Shown: piece by piece, positions 42,286 through 52,029 of the stretch
Layout: each line of letters starts with the position of its first letter
Position numbering within the stretch: the first letter of the stretch is position 1
Assembly (NCBI RefSeq): GCF_014698835.1
Contig: NZ_JACJTU010000042.1
Location: 1-64,000, forward strand
Source of the DNA: Nostoc paludosum FACHB-159
GTDB taxonomy: Bacteria > Cyanobacteriota > Cyanobacteriia > Cyanobacteriales > Nostocaceae
Reading direction: 5' to 3'
DNA length: 64,000 nt
The notes under the pieces: model-generated
Seen by the model: the letters and a program-made list of their open reading frames with translations, nothing else
The model's database searches: none
What the model was told of the DNA's origin: nothing
Made by a program: the position numbers and the translations under genes

Positions 42286-44475
42286 TTACAACAACTTATC
42301 TGGTGTAATTGGCAGGTCACGAATCCGTTTACCTGTGGCATGATAAACTGCATTCGATATGGCTGCGGCTACGCCAACAATGGGAAGTTCTCCCAGGCTT
42401 TTAGTTCCAAGTGCATTGACATAAGCATCTTGTTCTTCAACAAATTCCACTTTCATATTTGGAATATCTTTATGAACGGGAATCAAGTAGTCTGAAAGAT
42501 TAGCACCAATTATTCTGCCTTGGTTAGCATCCATTATGGTTTTCTCCATTAATGCCATGCCAATTCCCCAAGTAATACCACCAATAACTTGACTGCGTGC
42601 TGTCTTGAAGTTGAGAATTCGCCCTACACTATAAACGCCTACGCAACGTCTAATTTGAATTTCTCCTAAAAGTTCATCAACGGCAACTTCTACAAACATG
42701 GCGCCAAAAGAGTGTTTGGAATAACTTTTACTCTCTGGGTTGGGTGAGGTTTGTTCTGTGACTTCTAAACTTTCTAATCCCTGACGGCGCAGAATATCGG
42801 TGTAGCTGTCTCTCTGGGAGGGGTTTTGTTTTAAAAATATTTGCCCTGATTCAACTGTAATATCTTCTGTCTGAGATCCATACAGAGGGGAATTTGGATC
42901 TACGATCGCCATTTCAATTATTCTATCCCGTGCGGCGATCGCTGCTTTATGCACCGCCGGAGAAACGCTGCCAACTGTAATTGAATTGCCTGTAATAGGC
43001 GCTTTAGGGTAATTGCTATCACCTAGTTGAAACTGCACTGGTAAACCTAATGCCTCAGCAGCTACCTGACTCATGACTGTATATGTGCCAGTACCGATGT
43101 CTTGAGTACCAGTTTGTAGTTTTACTTCTCCAGTAGCAAAAATTTCGACTTTCACTGATGCTGAACCAGAGTTGCTAGGAAATGTCGCACTCGCCATTCC
43201 CCAACCAATCAAAAAATCACCTTCTTGCATGGAACGGGGAACTGGGTTGCGTTGTGACCAGCCAAAAATCTCTGCACCTTTTTGATAACATTGTTTCAGG
43301 GATTTACTCGACCAAGGTAATCCTGTATGGGGATCGATATCTGCATGATTTCTCAGTCTCAATTCAATGGGGTCAATATTTAAGGCAGATGCTATTTCAT
43401 CCATTGCTGACTCTAGGGCAAACATTCCTGGTGCCTCTCCCGGCCCCCGCATAAAGGTTGGTGTACCAGCGTTAATGCGTCCCAAACGATATTTCACTTC
43501 CAAATTTTCACAAGCGTACATCATCGTTGTAGCTGCGCCAACCGGTTCTACGAAGTCGTCAAATTGGGATGTTAAAGATGTGCCTGTGTGAGTAATGACT
43601 GTTAGTTTACCTTCCTTGGTTGCACCTAGCATTAGGTGTTGTTGAGTTTGGGAACGGTAACCGCAGCTAGTATACATTTGCGATCGCTCTAAGGCAACTT
43701 TCACCGGTCGGTTGACTCGTTTGGCGGCGATGGCACAGAGAATAGTATGAGACCTTAAAAGTGCTTTACAACCAAATCCCCCGCCTAAGTATTTGGAGAT
43801 GACGCGGACATTTTCTTGGGGAATATCCAGAACAGAGGCAATGGCTCTTTGGGTTGCAGAAATGCCTTGGGTGGTTTCATATAATGTCAAGTTATCCCCC
43901 TCCCACATTGCTATACTTGCAGAAGGTTCCAGGGGATTATGATGTTCCATTGGTGTGGAATAAACTTCCTGCACGAGAATATCTGCTTGTGCTTTGCCTG
44001 ATTCTATATCCCCTCTAGTGATTTTACCTGGCATGATGCCAAAATATAGTGTTTCTGGTTCAAAAATTTCTGCCTGTGCCAATGTTATTGTTGGCGCTGC
44101 TTCTTCGTAGATAACTTTAATTAAAGCAGCAGCGGTTTGGGCTTGTTCTAAAGTTTGAGCAACTACAATGCCCAGGTGTTGACCATTGTAATAGATATTG
44201 TCATCTTTCTCAGTTGGTTGAGTTTTTGCAGGAGAAAAAAAGGGTATTTTAATTAACGATGGTGTTTGCTCGTAAGTAACGACATCTATTACACCAGGCG
44301 ATGCTAAGGCTTTTGATGTGTCTATTTCGATAACTTTACCATTGGCGATCGTACTTTCAAAAATTACGCCATAAGTCAAATTCTCTATAGGCACATCAGC
44401 TGTATATGCTGCTTCTCCCGTTACTTTAAATCTACCATCAACCCGATCTACTGGTTCACCAACAATTTTACTCAT
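42286..44475 (-). CDS. Xanthine dehydrogenase family molybdenum-binding subunit
   Basis: 729 residues, the large subunit type of PaoC/XdhB-like enzymes. An N-terminal Ald_Xan_dh_C domain (GRFKVTGEAAYTADVP, about 14-29) is followed by molybdopterin-binding motifs: QGISATQRAIASVLD, KYLGGGFGCKAL (about 225-236), RGPGEAPGMFALESAMDE (about 341-358), GTQDIGTGTYTVMSQ (about 455-469) and the C-terminal KSLGELPIVGVAAAISNAVY. The GELP Glu is the catalytic base position. It binds molybdenum cofactor and hydroxylates aldehydes or N-heterocycles. The FAD and 2Fe-2S subunits lie upstream on the same strand, separated by a dioxygenase gene. Confidence 0.87.
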   Translation of the reverse strand: MSKIVGEPVDRVDGRFKVTGEAAYTADVPIENLTYGVIFESTIANGKVIEIDTSKALASPGVIDVVTYEQTPSLIKIPFFSPAKTQPTEKDDNIYYNGQHLGIVVAQTLEQAQTAAALIKVIYEEAAPTITLAQAEIFEPETLYFGIMPGKITRGDIESGKAQADILVQEVYSTPMEHHNPLEPSASIAMWEGDNLTLYETTQGISATQRAIASVLDIPQENVRVISKYLGGGFGCKALLRSHTILCAIAAKRVNRPVKVALERSQMYTSCGYRSQTQQHLMLGATKEGKLTVITHTGTSLTSQFDDFVEPVGAATTMMYACENLEVKYRLGRINAGTPTFMRGPGEAPGMFALESAMDEIASALNIDPIELRLRNHADIDPHTGLPWSSKSLKQCYQKGAEIFGWSQRNPVPRSMQEGDFLIGWGMASATFPSNSGSASVKVEIFATGEVKLQTGTQDIGTGTYTVMSQVAAEALGLPVQFQLGDSNYPKAPITGNSITVGSVSPAVHKAAIAARDRIIEMAIVDPNSPLYGSQTEDITVESGQIFLKQNPSQRDSYTDILRRQGLESLEVTEQTSPNPESKSYSKHSFGAMFVEVAVDELLGEIQIRRCVGVYSVGRILNFKTARSQVIGGITWGIGMALMEKTIMDANQGRIIGANLSDYLIPVHKDIPNMKVEFVEEQDAYVNALGTKSLGELPIVGVAAAISNAVYHATGKRIRDLPITPDKLL

Positions 44476-44694
44476 ACCGTTGCTTTTCCTCTGCTGGAAA
44501 ATTAAATTTAGTAGAGGTTTGCATAAAATTTAAATCCATAGATATGCAGAATTTTTTTATACCAATTCTCTACAAACTTGGACTTAATAGTTACTAATTT
44601 ACCGAGCATTATCTTTCTTTGTGTCCTTGGCGATGGCACTTGCTCATCCCGAAACTCACAATAAAGCGCTACCTCATAAAATTAGTATAAGAAA

Positions 44695-45651
44695 TTATTG
44701 TTGGGAATTAATCATAGTTTGTAAAATTAATGGGTCTCTTATATCATGCTGCATATTGTAATCAATTGTACCAAACTCTACTTGTAACATCAGGCGGTCT
44801 TGAGCAATGGGAGTAGTGCCTTTGTGGAAACAAAAAGTATCTTCAGCAAAGCCAAATCCTGCTTTGCCATAAATAGTTACTAATGATTTTTCTTGATAAT
44901 ACTTAATAATCTCTTCATCAGTTTCACATTTAGGTAACAATAAATGTGAAAGTTTTTTCTTATTGTGGCTGCCTCTAACACAAACGTGGGGGCCACCTAA
45001 TGCATCAACATCCGTTAAATAAAAGAAAAATTTTAAAAAGCGATAATCATCAAGATCGTAGTGAAACATTTGAAATGTTTTCATCTTTTCAAATGTTGTT
45101 GTTTCCCCAGCAAAGCTCCACCATAATTGATTAGATAAATGTACGGGGTTACATTCTAAATACTTACCAGCTATTGCCAATAGTATAGGATCGTTTTGCA
45201 GTTTTTTAATAGCAGGACAAAGCAAAGCTGTATTAAAATAGCCAGCTAGTTTAAATATTTGATCGTAATGCTTTTCTGCTGCTTCCTTCTGATTATAAAA
45301 GAAGCCTAAATGAGGTTTATAATCACCATAACAAGCATGAGAATCAGCAAAATTAGCGATTTGATTTACTATATCTTTTGGAAGGTTAAGACCCAAATAA
45401 AATCCATTTTCCTTCAGATTATTAACTACCAAATCAATATCAATACCTGGAAATAGAGTGGAGCTTTTATTGACGAATCCTTGAGAAAAATATTCGTTTC
45501 TATGAGGCAAAAAATCTTTTACAAGTCTCCCTAAAGGGAATCTGCCAACTTTACGCATCAACAACCAACGAGGGTTTTTAGTTAGCCCTATATAGTTTTC
45601 ATAACAAATGTTATATTGCAATGGAAATTTTTTTTTAATGTTTTTTAGCAT
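44695..45651 (-). CDS. Phytanoyl-CoA dioxygenase-like Fe(II)/2-oxoglutarate oxygenase
   Basis: 318 residues. The iron-binding facial triad is visible: His197 and Asp199 in MFHYDLDDYRF, and His276 in FCFHKGTTPIAQDR, with Arg286 as the 2-oxoglutarate carboxylate contact. GPHVCVRGSHNKKKL is the usual strand before the C-terminal His. The N-terminal about 90 residues are a basic segment of unknown role. It sits between the molybdenum subunit and the FAD subunit genes of a molybdoenzyme, on the same strand. The base composition is AT-rich compared with its neighbours, hinting at an insertion. Substrate unknown. Confidence 0.8.
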   Translation of the reverse strand: MLKNIKKKFPLQYNICYENYIGLTKNPRWLLMRKVGRFPLGRLVKDFLPHRNEYFSQGFVNKSSTLFPGIDIDLVVNNLKENGFYLGLNLPKDIVNQIANFADSHACYGDYKPHLGFFYNQKEAAEKHYDQIFKLAGYFNTALLCPAIKKLQNDPILLAIAGKYLECNPVHLSNQLWWSFAGETTTFEKMKTFQMFHYDLDDYRFLKFFFYLTDVDALGGPHVCVRGSHNKKKLSHLLLPKCETDEEIIKYYQEKSLVTIYGKAGFGFAEDTFCFHKGTTPIAQDRLMLQVEFGTIDYNMQHDIRDPLILQTMINSQQ

Positions 45652-46378
45652 TATAAATAATCTTTATTAATAGCAAATTCCTAGTAAATATAAATATTTA
45701 TAAATTCTTCTTAAGGCTAATACTAAGCTTTTACTTTCATAAACTCAATAGTTACTGAAATCAATAAATTAGAGATGGTGTAACTCTAATTAACAATTTT
45801 TGCTGCTGTGAAAATAAGCTTATATCCTTTCACGCAACAATTTGCTAATACTTGACAGCACTCAAATAAACTTGTCTATAATCAAGCCATCAAATTGACT
45901 TACGGGCATAATTCAGGGCTTAACAGGTAATAGTCATCACTACTCAAACATAGTCTTAACTTCTCGATCGGCTAATTGAGGGATAACGACTTCTTAAGGC
46001 TAGTATCAATTTATGAGCTAGCTTTTTACCTTACAGGCAATGAGACAAATATTACAACCTAAATCATTGCTAATTAGTGATATCGATCGCACTTTTGTTG
46101 TGACCAATATCAGTATTATAATTCTAGTTACGACTTATTCTTGCGCTCCAACCTCCACCTCTCTATGGGTTAGGCTTGGGACAGTCGAGGAGATAAGCCA
46201 GACGAATTTTGCGTTTTAGTGGAAGGTAGCATACAACTGCTGTGTAGAGTTCAACCCCCAATACTTGTCGGTTAAGGAGAAAAGGGGAAGGGGAAAGGGG
46301 AAAGAAAAAACCTTTACCCTTTACCCTTTACCCCAAACCAAATTCCGAGTTCAAAATGCTTAACTGAGCAGTATTGGT
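45652..46378. other. Long spacer inside the molybdoenzyme gene set
   Basis: 727 bp. On the plus strand TTGACA (45852-45857) and TATAAT (45877-45882), 19 bp apart, form a near-consensus promoter that has no gene after it. GGGGAAAGGGGAAAG-type repeats with complementary TTTACCCTTTACCC lie at 46278-46330. No frame with a ribosome binding site is seen. Confidence 0.45.
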
Positions 46379-47353
46379 TCAACCCCTACAAGATGTTGAA
46401 AGTCCGCGAATTAAAACACGTTTGACTAATTCAATTTTGAATTCATTGTCTGTTTGCGGTTTAGCTTGTTGAATTGCAAGTTCGGCTGCGGCAGTGAATG
46501 TAGCCTTATTAATTGCTTTTCCTTTGAGGAATTCCTCAACTTCCCATGCACGCCAAGGTTTAGGCGCTACTCCTCCAAAAGCGATACGTGCTGATTTGAT
46601 AATATTTTGTTCTATTTGTAAGGCAATAGCTACGGAAACGAGAGCAAATTCATAACTCGCCCGATCTCTAACTTTTAAATAATGAGATTTATATGCAAAA
46701 TCTGGAATTTCAATAGCAACAATTAATTCTCCAGGTTGTAATAAATTTTCTGTTTGTGGTGTCTCACCTGGTAAAAGATAAAAATCATGAATTGAAATTC
46801 GCCGTATTTTTTCTGCGCTTTGAATGCAAATCACTGCATCTAATACTGTCAAAGCTACAGCTAAATCTGAAGGATGAACGGCGATACAATGTTCGCTAGC
46901 CCCAAAAATAGCGTGCATCCGATTATAGCCTGAAATTGCGGCACAACCTCTACCTGGAGTGCGTTTATTACAAGTAAAAACTGGGTTACGAAAGTAGCTG
47001 CAACGAACTCGTTGCAGTAAATTCCCGCCCACAGTTGCCATATTTCGCAATTGTGGCGAAGCACTTTGTAGCAAAGCCTGGGTAATTACTGGATAACACT
47101 CTTGAATTTGGGGGTGAAAAGCTACATCACTTAATCTACAGATTGCACCAATGCGAATTCCATGAGTTTGAAATTCAATATCTCCTAGCGGTAAACTATT
47201 GATATCAATTAATGTATTCGCTACTTGTACCCCATCTTTGATTAATCCCAATAAATCAGTACCACCGGCAATAAATTCCGCAGTTTTGTCTTGTTTAATT
47301 GTGGCGATCGCCGCTGCTTGGGACAAAACTTTAGCATAACTAAATGGCTGCAT
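46379..47353 (-). CDS. Xanthine dehydrogenase family FAD-binding subunit
   Basis: 324 residues, the FAD_binding_5 type. The N-domain has AAIATIKQDKTAEFIAGGTDLLGLIKDGV (split, about 13-41) and the flavin motif SASPQLRNMATVGGNLLQRVRCSYFRNP (split, about 112-139). CNKRTPGRGCAAISGYNRMHAIFG includes two Cys that are typical of the PaoB group, which carries an extra Fe-S cluster in that loop. It overlaps the 2Fe-2S subunit gene by 14 bp, so the two are translated together. Passes electrons from the Fe-S centres to the acceptor. Confidence 0.88.
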   Translation of the reverse strand: MQPFSYAKVLSQAAAIATIKQDKTAEFIAGGTDLLGLIKDGVQVANTLIDINSLPLGDIEFQTHGIRIGAICRLSDVAFHPQIQECYPVITQALLQSASPQLRNMATVGGNLLQRVRCSYFRNPVFTCNKRTPGRGCAAISGYNRMHAIFGASEHCIAVHPSDLAVALTVLDAVICIQSAEKIRRISIHDFYLLPGETPQTENLLQPGELIVAIEIPDFAYKSHYLKVRDRASYEFALVSVAIALQIEQNIIKSARIAFGGVAPKPWRAWEVEEFLKGKAINKATFTAAAELAIQQAKPQTDNEFKIELVKRVLIRGLSTSCRG

Positions 47354-47888
47354 CTTCCGTTTCCTCTAGGACATCTTGAATCGCTGCAATAATATTCGGA
47401 TATGCACCGCACCTGCAAAGGTTTCCACTCATTTTTTCTCGAATTTCTGCTTCAGTTTTTGGTATTTCTTCTAATATCATTCCTAAGGCAGAGACAATTT
47501 GACCAGATGTGCAATATCCACATTGAAAAGCATCATGGGTGATAAAAGCTGTTTGTAGAGGATGGAGTTTGCCGTCTTCTGCTAATCCTTCAATAGTAGT
47601 AATTGCAGCGCCGATATGCATTATTGCCAATGTCATACAGGAGTTAATTCGCCGATTGTTAACTAATACAGTACATGCGCCACATTCACCGCGATCGCAA
47701 GCTTTTTTTGTACCCATCAAACCCAGTTTTTCCCGTAGTGCATCGAGTAAAGTCACGCGGGGTTCTAGCTTGACTGAGTAGGACAAGTTATTGACATTCA
47801 GCGATAATTCTACTTCTTCTGAACTCAATATTTTGAATTCTTGGGTAAGAGAGTTTGAAGTAATTGCAGTTACAAAATTTTCTTCCAT
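47340..47888 (-). CDS. Xanthine dehydrogenase family 2Fe-2S subunit
   Basis: 182 residues. The N-terminal plant-ferredoxin-like domain carries ACDRGECGACTVLVN (about 63-77) plus Cys84 in SCMTLAI. The C-terminal domain has FQCGYCTSGQIV (about 120-131) and LCRCGAYPNII. These are the two 2Fe-2S clusters of the small subunit in Pao/Cox/Xdh-type enzymes. No TAT signal is visible at the start (MEENFVTAITSNSL), which argues for a cytoplasmic enzyme. It is the first gene of the set, overlapping the FAD subunit by 14 bp. Confidence 0.9.
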   Translation of the reverse strand: MEENFVTAITSNSLTQEFKILSSEEVELSLNVNNLSYSVKLEPRVTLLDALREKLGLMGTKKACDRGECGACTVLVNNRRINSCMTLAIMHIGAAITTIEGLAEDGKLHPLQTAFITHDAFQCGYCTSGQIVSALGMILEEIPKTEAEIREKMSGNLCRCGAYPNIIAAIQDVLEETEDAAI

Positions 47889-48299
47889 ATTTGATACAGA
47901 TGCTCATAGTTATATTATTACCGAATTTGAAGCTTTAAACTTTAGACGTTCAATTAATTGAAATTTCATACAAACCCTTGTTTGTTCATTAAAATAGTAG
48001 ATTACCTTAGATATGAAAGAGAAATTGGCGGAATTTATTACCAAAATTGAGGTAATGGTGTTTAATTGAAATTTGTGAAATTAGCAAAAATTCCATAGAT
48101 ATATATTTTTATTACCATAAGTAGCCGTGGGTCTGATGAAAACTCATCAGAACGCTAAAAAGTTGATTCTTGAGAAAGATTGACTAAAAAAGTACTTAAT
48201 AGTAAAAATGACGACTATAGGTTTGCTTCAAATGCGAGGTTGCAGAACAAGTGAATTTATCGGTGGGGATATTAAAAATTCTTAATTCTGACTTTTATT
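47889..48299. promoter_or_regulatory. Divergent region, molybdoenzyme versus FAD monooxygenase
   Basis: 411 bp, AT-rich. It contains a perfect hairpin TCTGATGA, AAAC, TCATCAGA (48132-48151). A short frame at about 48013-48070 (MKEKLAEFITKIEVMVFN) has no ribosome binding site. Promoters for both directions are expected here. Nothing else is supported. Confidence 0.45.
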
Positions 48300-49490
48300 A
48301 TGAACAAAATTCCAACTCAGAAATTATCAAAGCCGATAGTAGAAAAAGTTGCGATCGTTGGTGCTGGGCCAGGCGGTTTGACTACTGCCATAGCGCTTCA
48401 AAGCCAGGGTATTGACGTTCAAATATACGAAAAAGCACAAGAATTCCGTCCGGCTGGAACTGGATTAGGACTTGCTCCTAATGGCTTGAATTCTCTAGAT
48501 GCGATCGCACCGGGAATAGTGGAAACCCTCAAAAGTTCAGGATGCCAAGTTATCCACACGGTTTTAAAGAATATCAAAGGAGAAACAATCCGGACTAGTC
48601 AAACTAAATATTTAGAGCAATATGGACAACCATTATTGACTGTTTGGTGGTATCATTTACAGCAAGTTCTAGCATCGAAATTGCCATCTGACATCATTCA
48701 CCTCAATCATCATTGCATCGGCTTTGACCAAGATGATAACGGTGTGAAGATTCATTTTGATGGTCAAAAATCAGTAGATGCAGATTTGCTAATTGGTGCT
48801 GATGGCGTCAACTCTGTAGTTAGAGAAACTTTATTTGCCGAAGGTAAGCCTAATTATATTGGTAGTATGTGTTGGCGTGCCGTCATCAAGTACCACCACG
48901 AGTTATTTAATGACTATGAACTCATTTTCGTCATAGGTAATAAACAGTTCATGTACATTGTCAATGTGGGAGGTGGCTATACCAGTTGGATTAGTCGCAA
49001 GTTTTTGCCTGATTACTCTCTTTCTCAGAATGCCGATGAGGTTAAATCTCGCATTCTCCAAGAATTAGCTGATTGGGACGAATCCTTTCGGGCGGTGGTG
49101 GAAGCGACACCATCTGAGCAAATTTTGGAAGGGCCGATTTGCGATCGGCCGCCATTAACTCACTGGAGTCAAGGCAGAGTCACTCTCTTAGGTGATGCTG
49201 CCCATCCAATGGCACCAGCTATGAGCCAAGGAGCCAATACAACTTTTGAAGATGCATACGAACTGGCACAGTGTTTTTCACATTCAGCTACTCTCGAAGA
49301 AGCCCTCAGCAACTACGAACAGTCTCGCATCGACCGCACAAAAATTATTCAGGCTCGTAGCGCTTGGGGCGAAATGCGCTACTACGACCACACATTTACA
49401 TCTCCTAGCCAGACCCCACAGCGCCAAATGACGCTAAATGATGATTTTCACAAATGGGTGTATAGTTACAAACCAACAGTAGCGAGTTAA
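48300..49490 (+). CDS. FAD-dependent monooxygenase (UbiH/zeaxanthin epoxidase-like)
   Basis: 396 residues. FAD motif VAIVGAGPGGLTTAIALQSQG (split, about 18-38); DG motif LIGADGVNSVVRE (about 162-174), contacting FAD and NAD(P)H; GD motif VTLLGDAAHPMAPAMSQGAN (about 295-314) close the family fingerprint. Class A flavoprotein monooxygenases hydroxylate aromatics or epoxidise carotenoids. The sequence resembles salicylate hydroxylase and plant ZEP; the substrate is not known. It is divergent from the molybdoenzyme genes, so a shared pathway for an aromatic compound is conceivable but unproven. Confidence 0.85.
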   Translation: MNKIPTQKLSKPIVEKVAIVGAGPGGLTTAIALQSQGIDVQIYEKAQEFRPAGTGLGLAPNGLNSLDAIAPGIVETLKSSGCQVIHTVLKNIKGETIRTSQTKYLEQYGQPLLTVWWYHLQQVLASKLPSDIIHLNHHCIGFDQDDNGVKIHFDGQKSVDADLLIGADGVNSVVRETLFAEGKPNYIGSMCWRAVIKYHHELFNDYELIFVIGNKQFMYIVNVGGGYTSWISRKFLPDYSLSQNADEVKSRILQELADWDESFRAVVEATPSEQILEGPICDRPPLTHWSQGRVTLLGDAAHPMAPAMSQGANTTFEDAYELAQCFSHSATLEEALSNYEQSRIDRTKIIQARSAWGEMRYYDHTFTSPSQTPQRQMTLNDDFHKWVYSYKPTVAS

Positions 49491-49560
49491 ATTTGAGTTT
49501 TATAGTATAATTGTACTATAAAAGTAATTTTTCATTGGGACTGCCCTCTACCTTTCTTTG

Positions 49561-49592
49561 ACAAAAAGCAAAAGAGGGAGATAAACTCCCTC
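49561..49592 (-). terminator. Intrinsic terminator of the LysM/M23 gene
   Basis: On the minus strand GAGGGAG, 5-base loop, CTCCCTC, then TTTTGCTTTTTG: a classical hairpin and T tract 40 bp after the stop of the peptidase gene. Confidence 0.85.
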
Positions 49593-49631
49593 AATTAACA
49601 AGGCAATGATTTAGTTACAGATAGCCAACAA

Positions 49632-51914
49632 TTACAGACGTGCTGTTGGTAACATAGCTATTGGGTTAACAGCACCCTTGCCTGCTGGATGAATTTCAAA
49701 GTGGGTGTGTGGCCCAGTGCTGTGACCAGTGCTGCCCATTAAAGCAATTGTTTCTCCCTGACTCACCTGCTGACCAGGTTGCACCAGAATCTTGCTGTTG
49801 TGAGCGTAGCGAGTCGTGCTGCCATCAGGATGGCGGATTTCCACGAGGTTACCGTAACCGCCATTGTTCCAGCCAGCTTTTGCTACGACCCCTTCAGCAG
49901 ACGAGAAAACGGGTGTGCCAGTGGAATTAGCAATATCAATTCCTTTGTGCATTCTTCCCCAACGCCAGCCATAGCCAGAGGTAAGAGTGCCCTTTGCTGG
50001 CCATTGGTAATAAGCTACCGATGAACTAGATGGAGGGGGTGTTGTTTCGTCAATTGCTCTGGGTAAATATTGATCCACCGCTGCCAAAGGCGGTATCGCC
50101 TGTGGAGTAACTGTGGTTCCGCGCAACTTACCTAACGAATCCGAGGCGTTTACTTGTCTAGGAGGCGTTGCAACTCTGGTAGCAGATGGATTGCGAGGAG
50201 GAGTCCACTGACCAGCAGATCCTAGACTTGGTAAGAACTCTGGATTTATTGGCTCGTTAGCAGGTATGGTGGCACGGAATTGGGGCTTAATTGGTTGAGC
50301 GTAGTTACCTCTGGTAGGTGTCGGAACCGCAATTGGTATTGCTACGTTATTCGGCCGAGACACAGAGGTAGGTACAGGGAAATTACTGGGGGTAGAAACA
50401 GGAGTTAATGTCGCAGTAGTAGTGCTTTCAGTGACTGCGCTTGGCACTGCTAGATTCCCAGACTGTTGAGCGCGATATTTCTGCTGTAACCTCTGAATTT
50501 CTGCTTGTAAGCCCCGTAAACGGTCGTTATTGCTATTGTTACCCCTTGCTACCCTATTTGTTGGTTTTTCAGGCTGCTGGATTTGAACAAAGGCTCTTGG
50601 TACTGGGGTTTCACCACCCACGCCGTAAGCTCTAGGAGCGATGGGATCTGTTTGCAAATCGATCGCAGTATTTGTCTGAATTTCCTTGTTCGCAGTTACC
50701 GCTGTAGGGACGGCAACGCTACTGTTGTCAGCAATAATTGGCGATGGTGAACTCGGTAGATATGAGTTAGCACTACCAATGGTCACAGAGGAAGTAACTT
50801 TGGGAGTATTAGTAGGCTCTACAAAGCTGGGCTTAGTCGCTACAGCTACCTCAACTTGAGCAGTTGGAATAATCAGTTTTTGACTGATTCGCAGTTGATT
50901 AGGATTATTGAGGTTATTTGCCTTAACTAGTTCTGATACAGATGTATTGTATCTGCTGGCGATCGCTGCTAAGGTATCTCCAGGCTTAACTTCATAGGCT
51001 GTTCTAGTCGAGGACGCAATCAAGGTTGTTGGTGTAGTTGATGCAATTTCCTCTTGTGTCTTCTGTTTTAACCTCGATATCAGCTTGGCTTGGCCAGCAT
51101 CACCAGAAGTCTCTGACTGCGCTAACACAGTTTTTTCAACTACAGTATTCCCAATACCAGTTTGTGATAAATTTTCGGTCTCTCCTGACCGAAATTGTGC
51201 CAGACTCTTTCTTAAACGGTTTGATTTTTCTTGTAAGCGATTTAGCGCAAACTCTTGTTGTGCCTTAAGTTGTGCATTTATTTCACTGTTGGCTGTCCCA
51301 GATGTTGCCACTGTTTGTGGTACTGTTTGCAATACACTTGTAGTGCCGACAACATCTTCAGCAATGGGGTTGGATAGCTTGTTGACTGTTGGAAAACTAG
51401 TCTCAGCTAAGCTATTGTTCGACGCCTGTGGCAGTTGGGATTTTGAGCCAGTGAGATTTTTATCAACTGGTGTTGCTTGGGAAAAGGTTTCTGATGCAGG
51501 AACTTGCAAAGACGTTCCACTGGCCGCGACTTGCCATTTAGCTTCAAGCCCACGCAACTGTGAGACTGCTGTTGGTTCCACGATAACAGGATTTTCCGGC
51601 ACGCTCGGTAATGAGATTGCTTGGGATTCCAGCTTGGTGGAGGCGAATTTCACCTCAGTATCACGAACAGCAGGAATGGTTGAGGTTGCCTTTTGGCTGC
51701 CTACAGGTACCGCTGCTTGGGCTTGATCGCTTTGTCGAGTCACCAAAAGACTGGTTGCTCCCATAGAGATTGCCAAGCCAATCATGGCGGCTTTTGTCCG
51801 CACCCGGTGGTTAACTTTTGGATTAATTGAATTTAGCTGTTCTACCGGGGCATCATCGCTGCTGGGGCTATTTTTCAACACAGCTTTTACTCTCTTTTTC
51901 AATGCTCGTTTCAA
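49632..51914 (-). CDS. LysM and M23 metallopeptidase, cell-wall hydrolase
   Basis: 760 residues from the TTG ending at 51914. This start is preferred to the GTG at 51935, because a perfect AAGGAGG (51921-51927) lies 6 bp before it. A membrane segment (MIGLAISMGATSLLVTRQ, about 43-60) is followed by a long Ser/Thr/Pro-rich region. LysM domain YEVKPGDTLAAIASRYNTSV (about 307-326) binds peptidoglycan. The C-terminal M23 domain shows GYGWRWGRMHKGIDIANSTG, with HKGID (His and Asp ligands), and GHSTGPHTHFEIH, with the HxH zinc motif, near residues 650-750. It cleaves peptide cross-links at the septum or wall. The structured leader is described separately. Confidence 0.9.
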   Translation of the reverse strand: MKRALKKRVKAVLKNSPSSDDAPVEQLNSINPKVNHRVRTKAAMIGLAISMGATSLLVTRQSDQAQAAVPVGSQKATSTIPAVRDTEVKFASTKLESQAISLPSVPENPVIVEPTAVSQLRGLEAKWQVAASGTSLQVPASETFSQATPVDKNLTGSKSQLPQASNNSLAETSFPTVNKLSNPIAEDVVGTTSVLQTVPQTVATSGTANSEINAQLKAQQEFALNRLQEKSNRLRKSLAQFRSGETENLSQTGIGNTVVEKTVLAQSETSGDAGQAKLISRLKQKTQEEIASTTPTTLIASSTRTAYEVKPGDTLAAIASRYNTSVSELVKANNLNNPNQLRISQKLIIPTAQVEVAVATKPSFVEPTNTPKVTSSVTIGSANSYLPSSPSPIIADNSSVAVPTAVTANKEIQTNTAIDLQTDPIAPRAYGVGGETPVPRAFVQIQQPEKPTNRVARGNNSNNDRLRGLQAEIQRLQQKYRAQQSGNLAVPSAVTESTTTATLTPVSTPSNFPVPTSVSRPNNVAIPIAVPTPTRGNYAQPIKPQFRATIPANEPINPEFLPSLGSAGQWTPPRNPSATRVATPPRQVNASDSLGKLRGTTVTPQAIPPLAAVDQYLPRAIDETTPPPSSSSVAYYQWPAKGTLTSGYGWRWGRMHKGIDIANSTGTPVFSSAEGVVAKAGWNNGGYGNLVEIRHPDGSTTRYAHNSKILVQPGQQVSQGETIALMGSTGHSTGPHTHFEIHPAGKGAVNPIAMLPTARL

Positions 51915-52029
51915 AGACGACCTCCTTACGATCACTAGCGCTTAACTGACCTCGATTTTTCAGCTGGATATCTAGTCAACGATCTAGATCGCAACGAAAG
52001 ATTGATCGAGATCACATTCACCAGAGATG

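Noticed and set aside
48013..48070. Short frame MKEKLAEFITKIEVMVFN
   Set aside because: No ribosome binding site, 18 codons, AT-rich context; likely chance.
51085..51726. 213-codon plus-strand frame inside the M23 gene
   Set aside because: Reverse of the low-complexity Ser/Thr/Pro region of the peptidase; the minus gene has clear domains.
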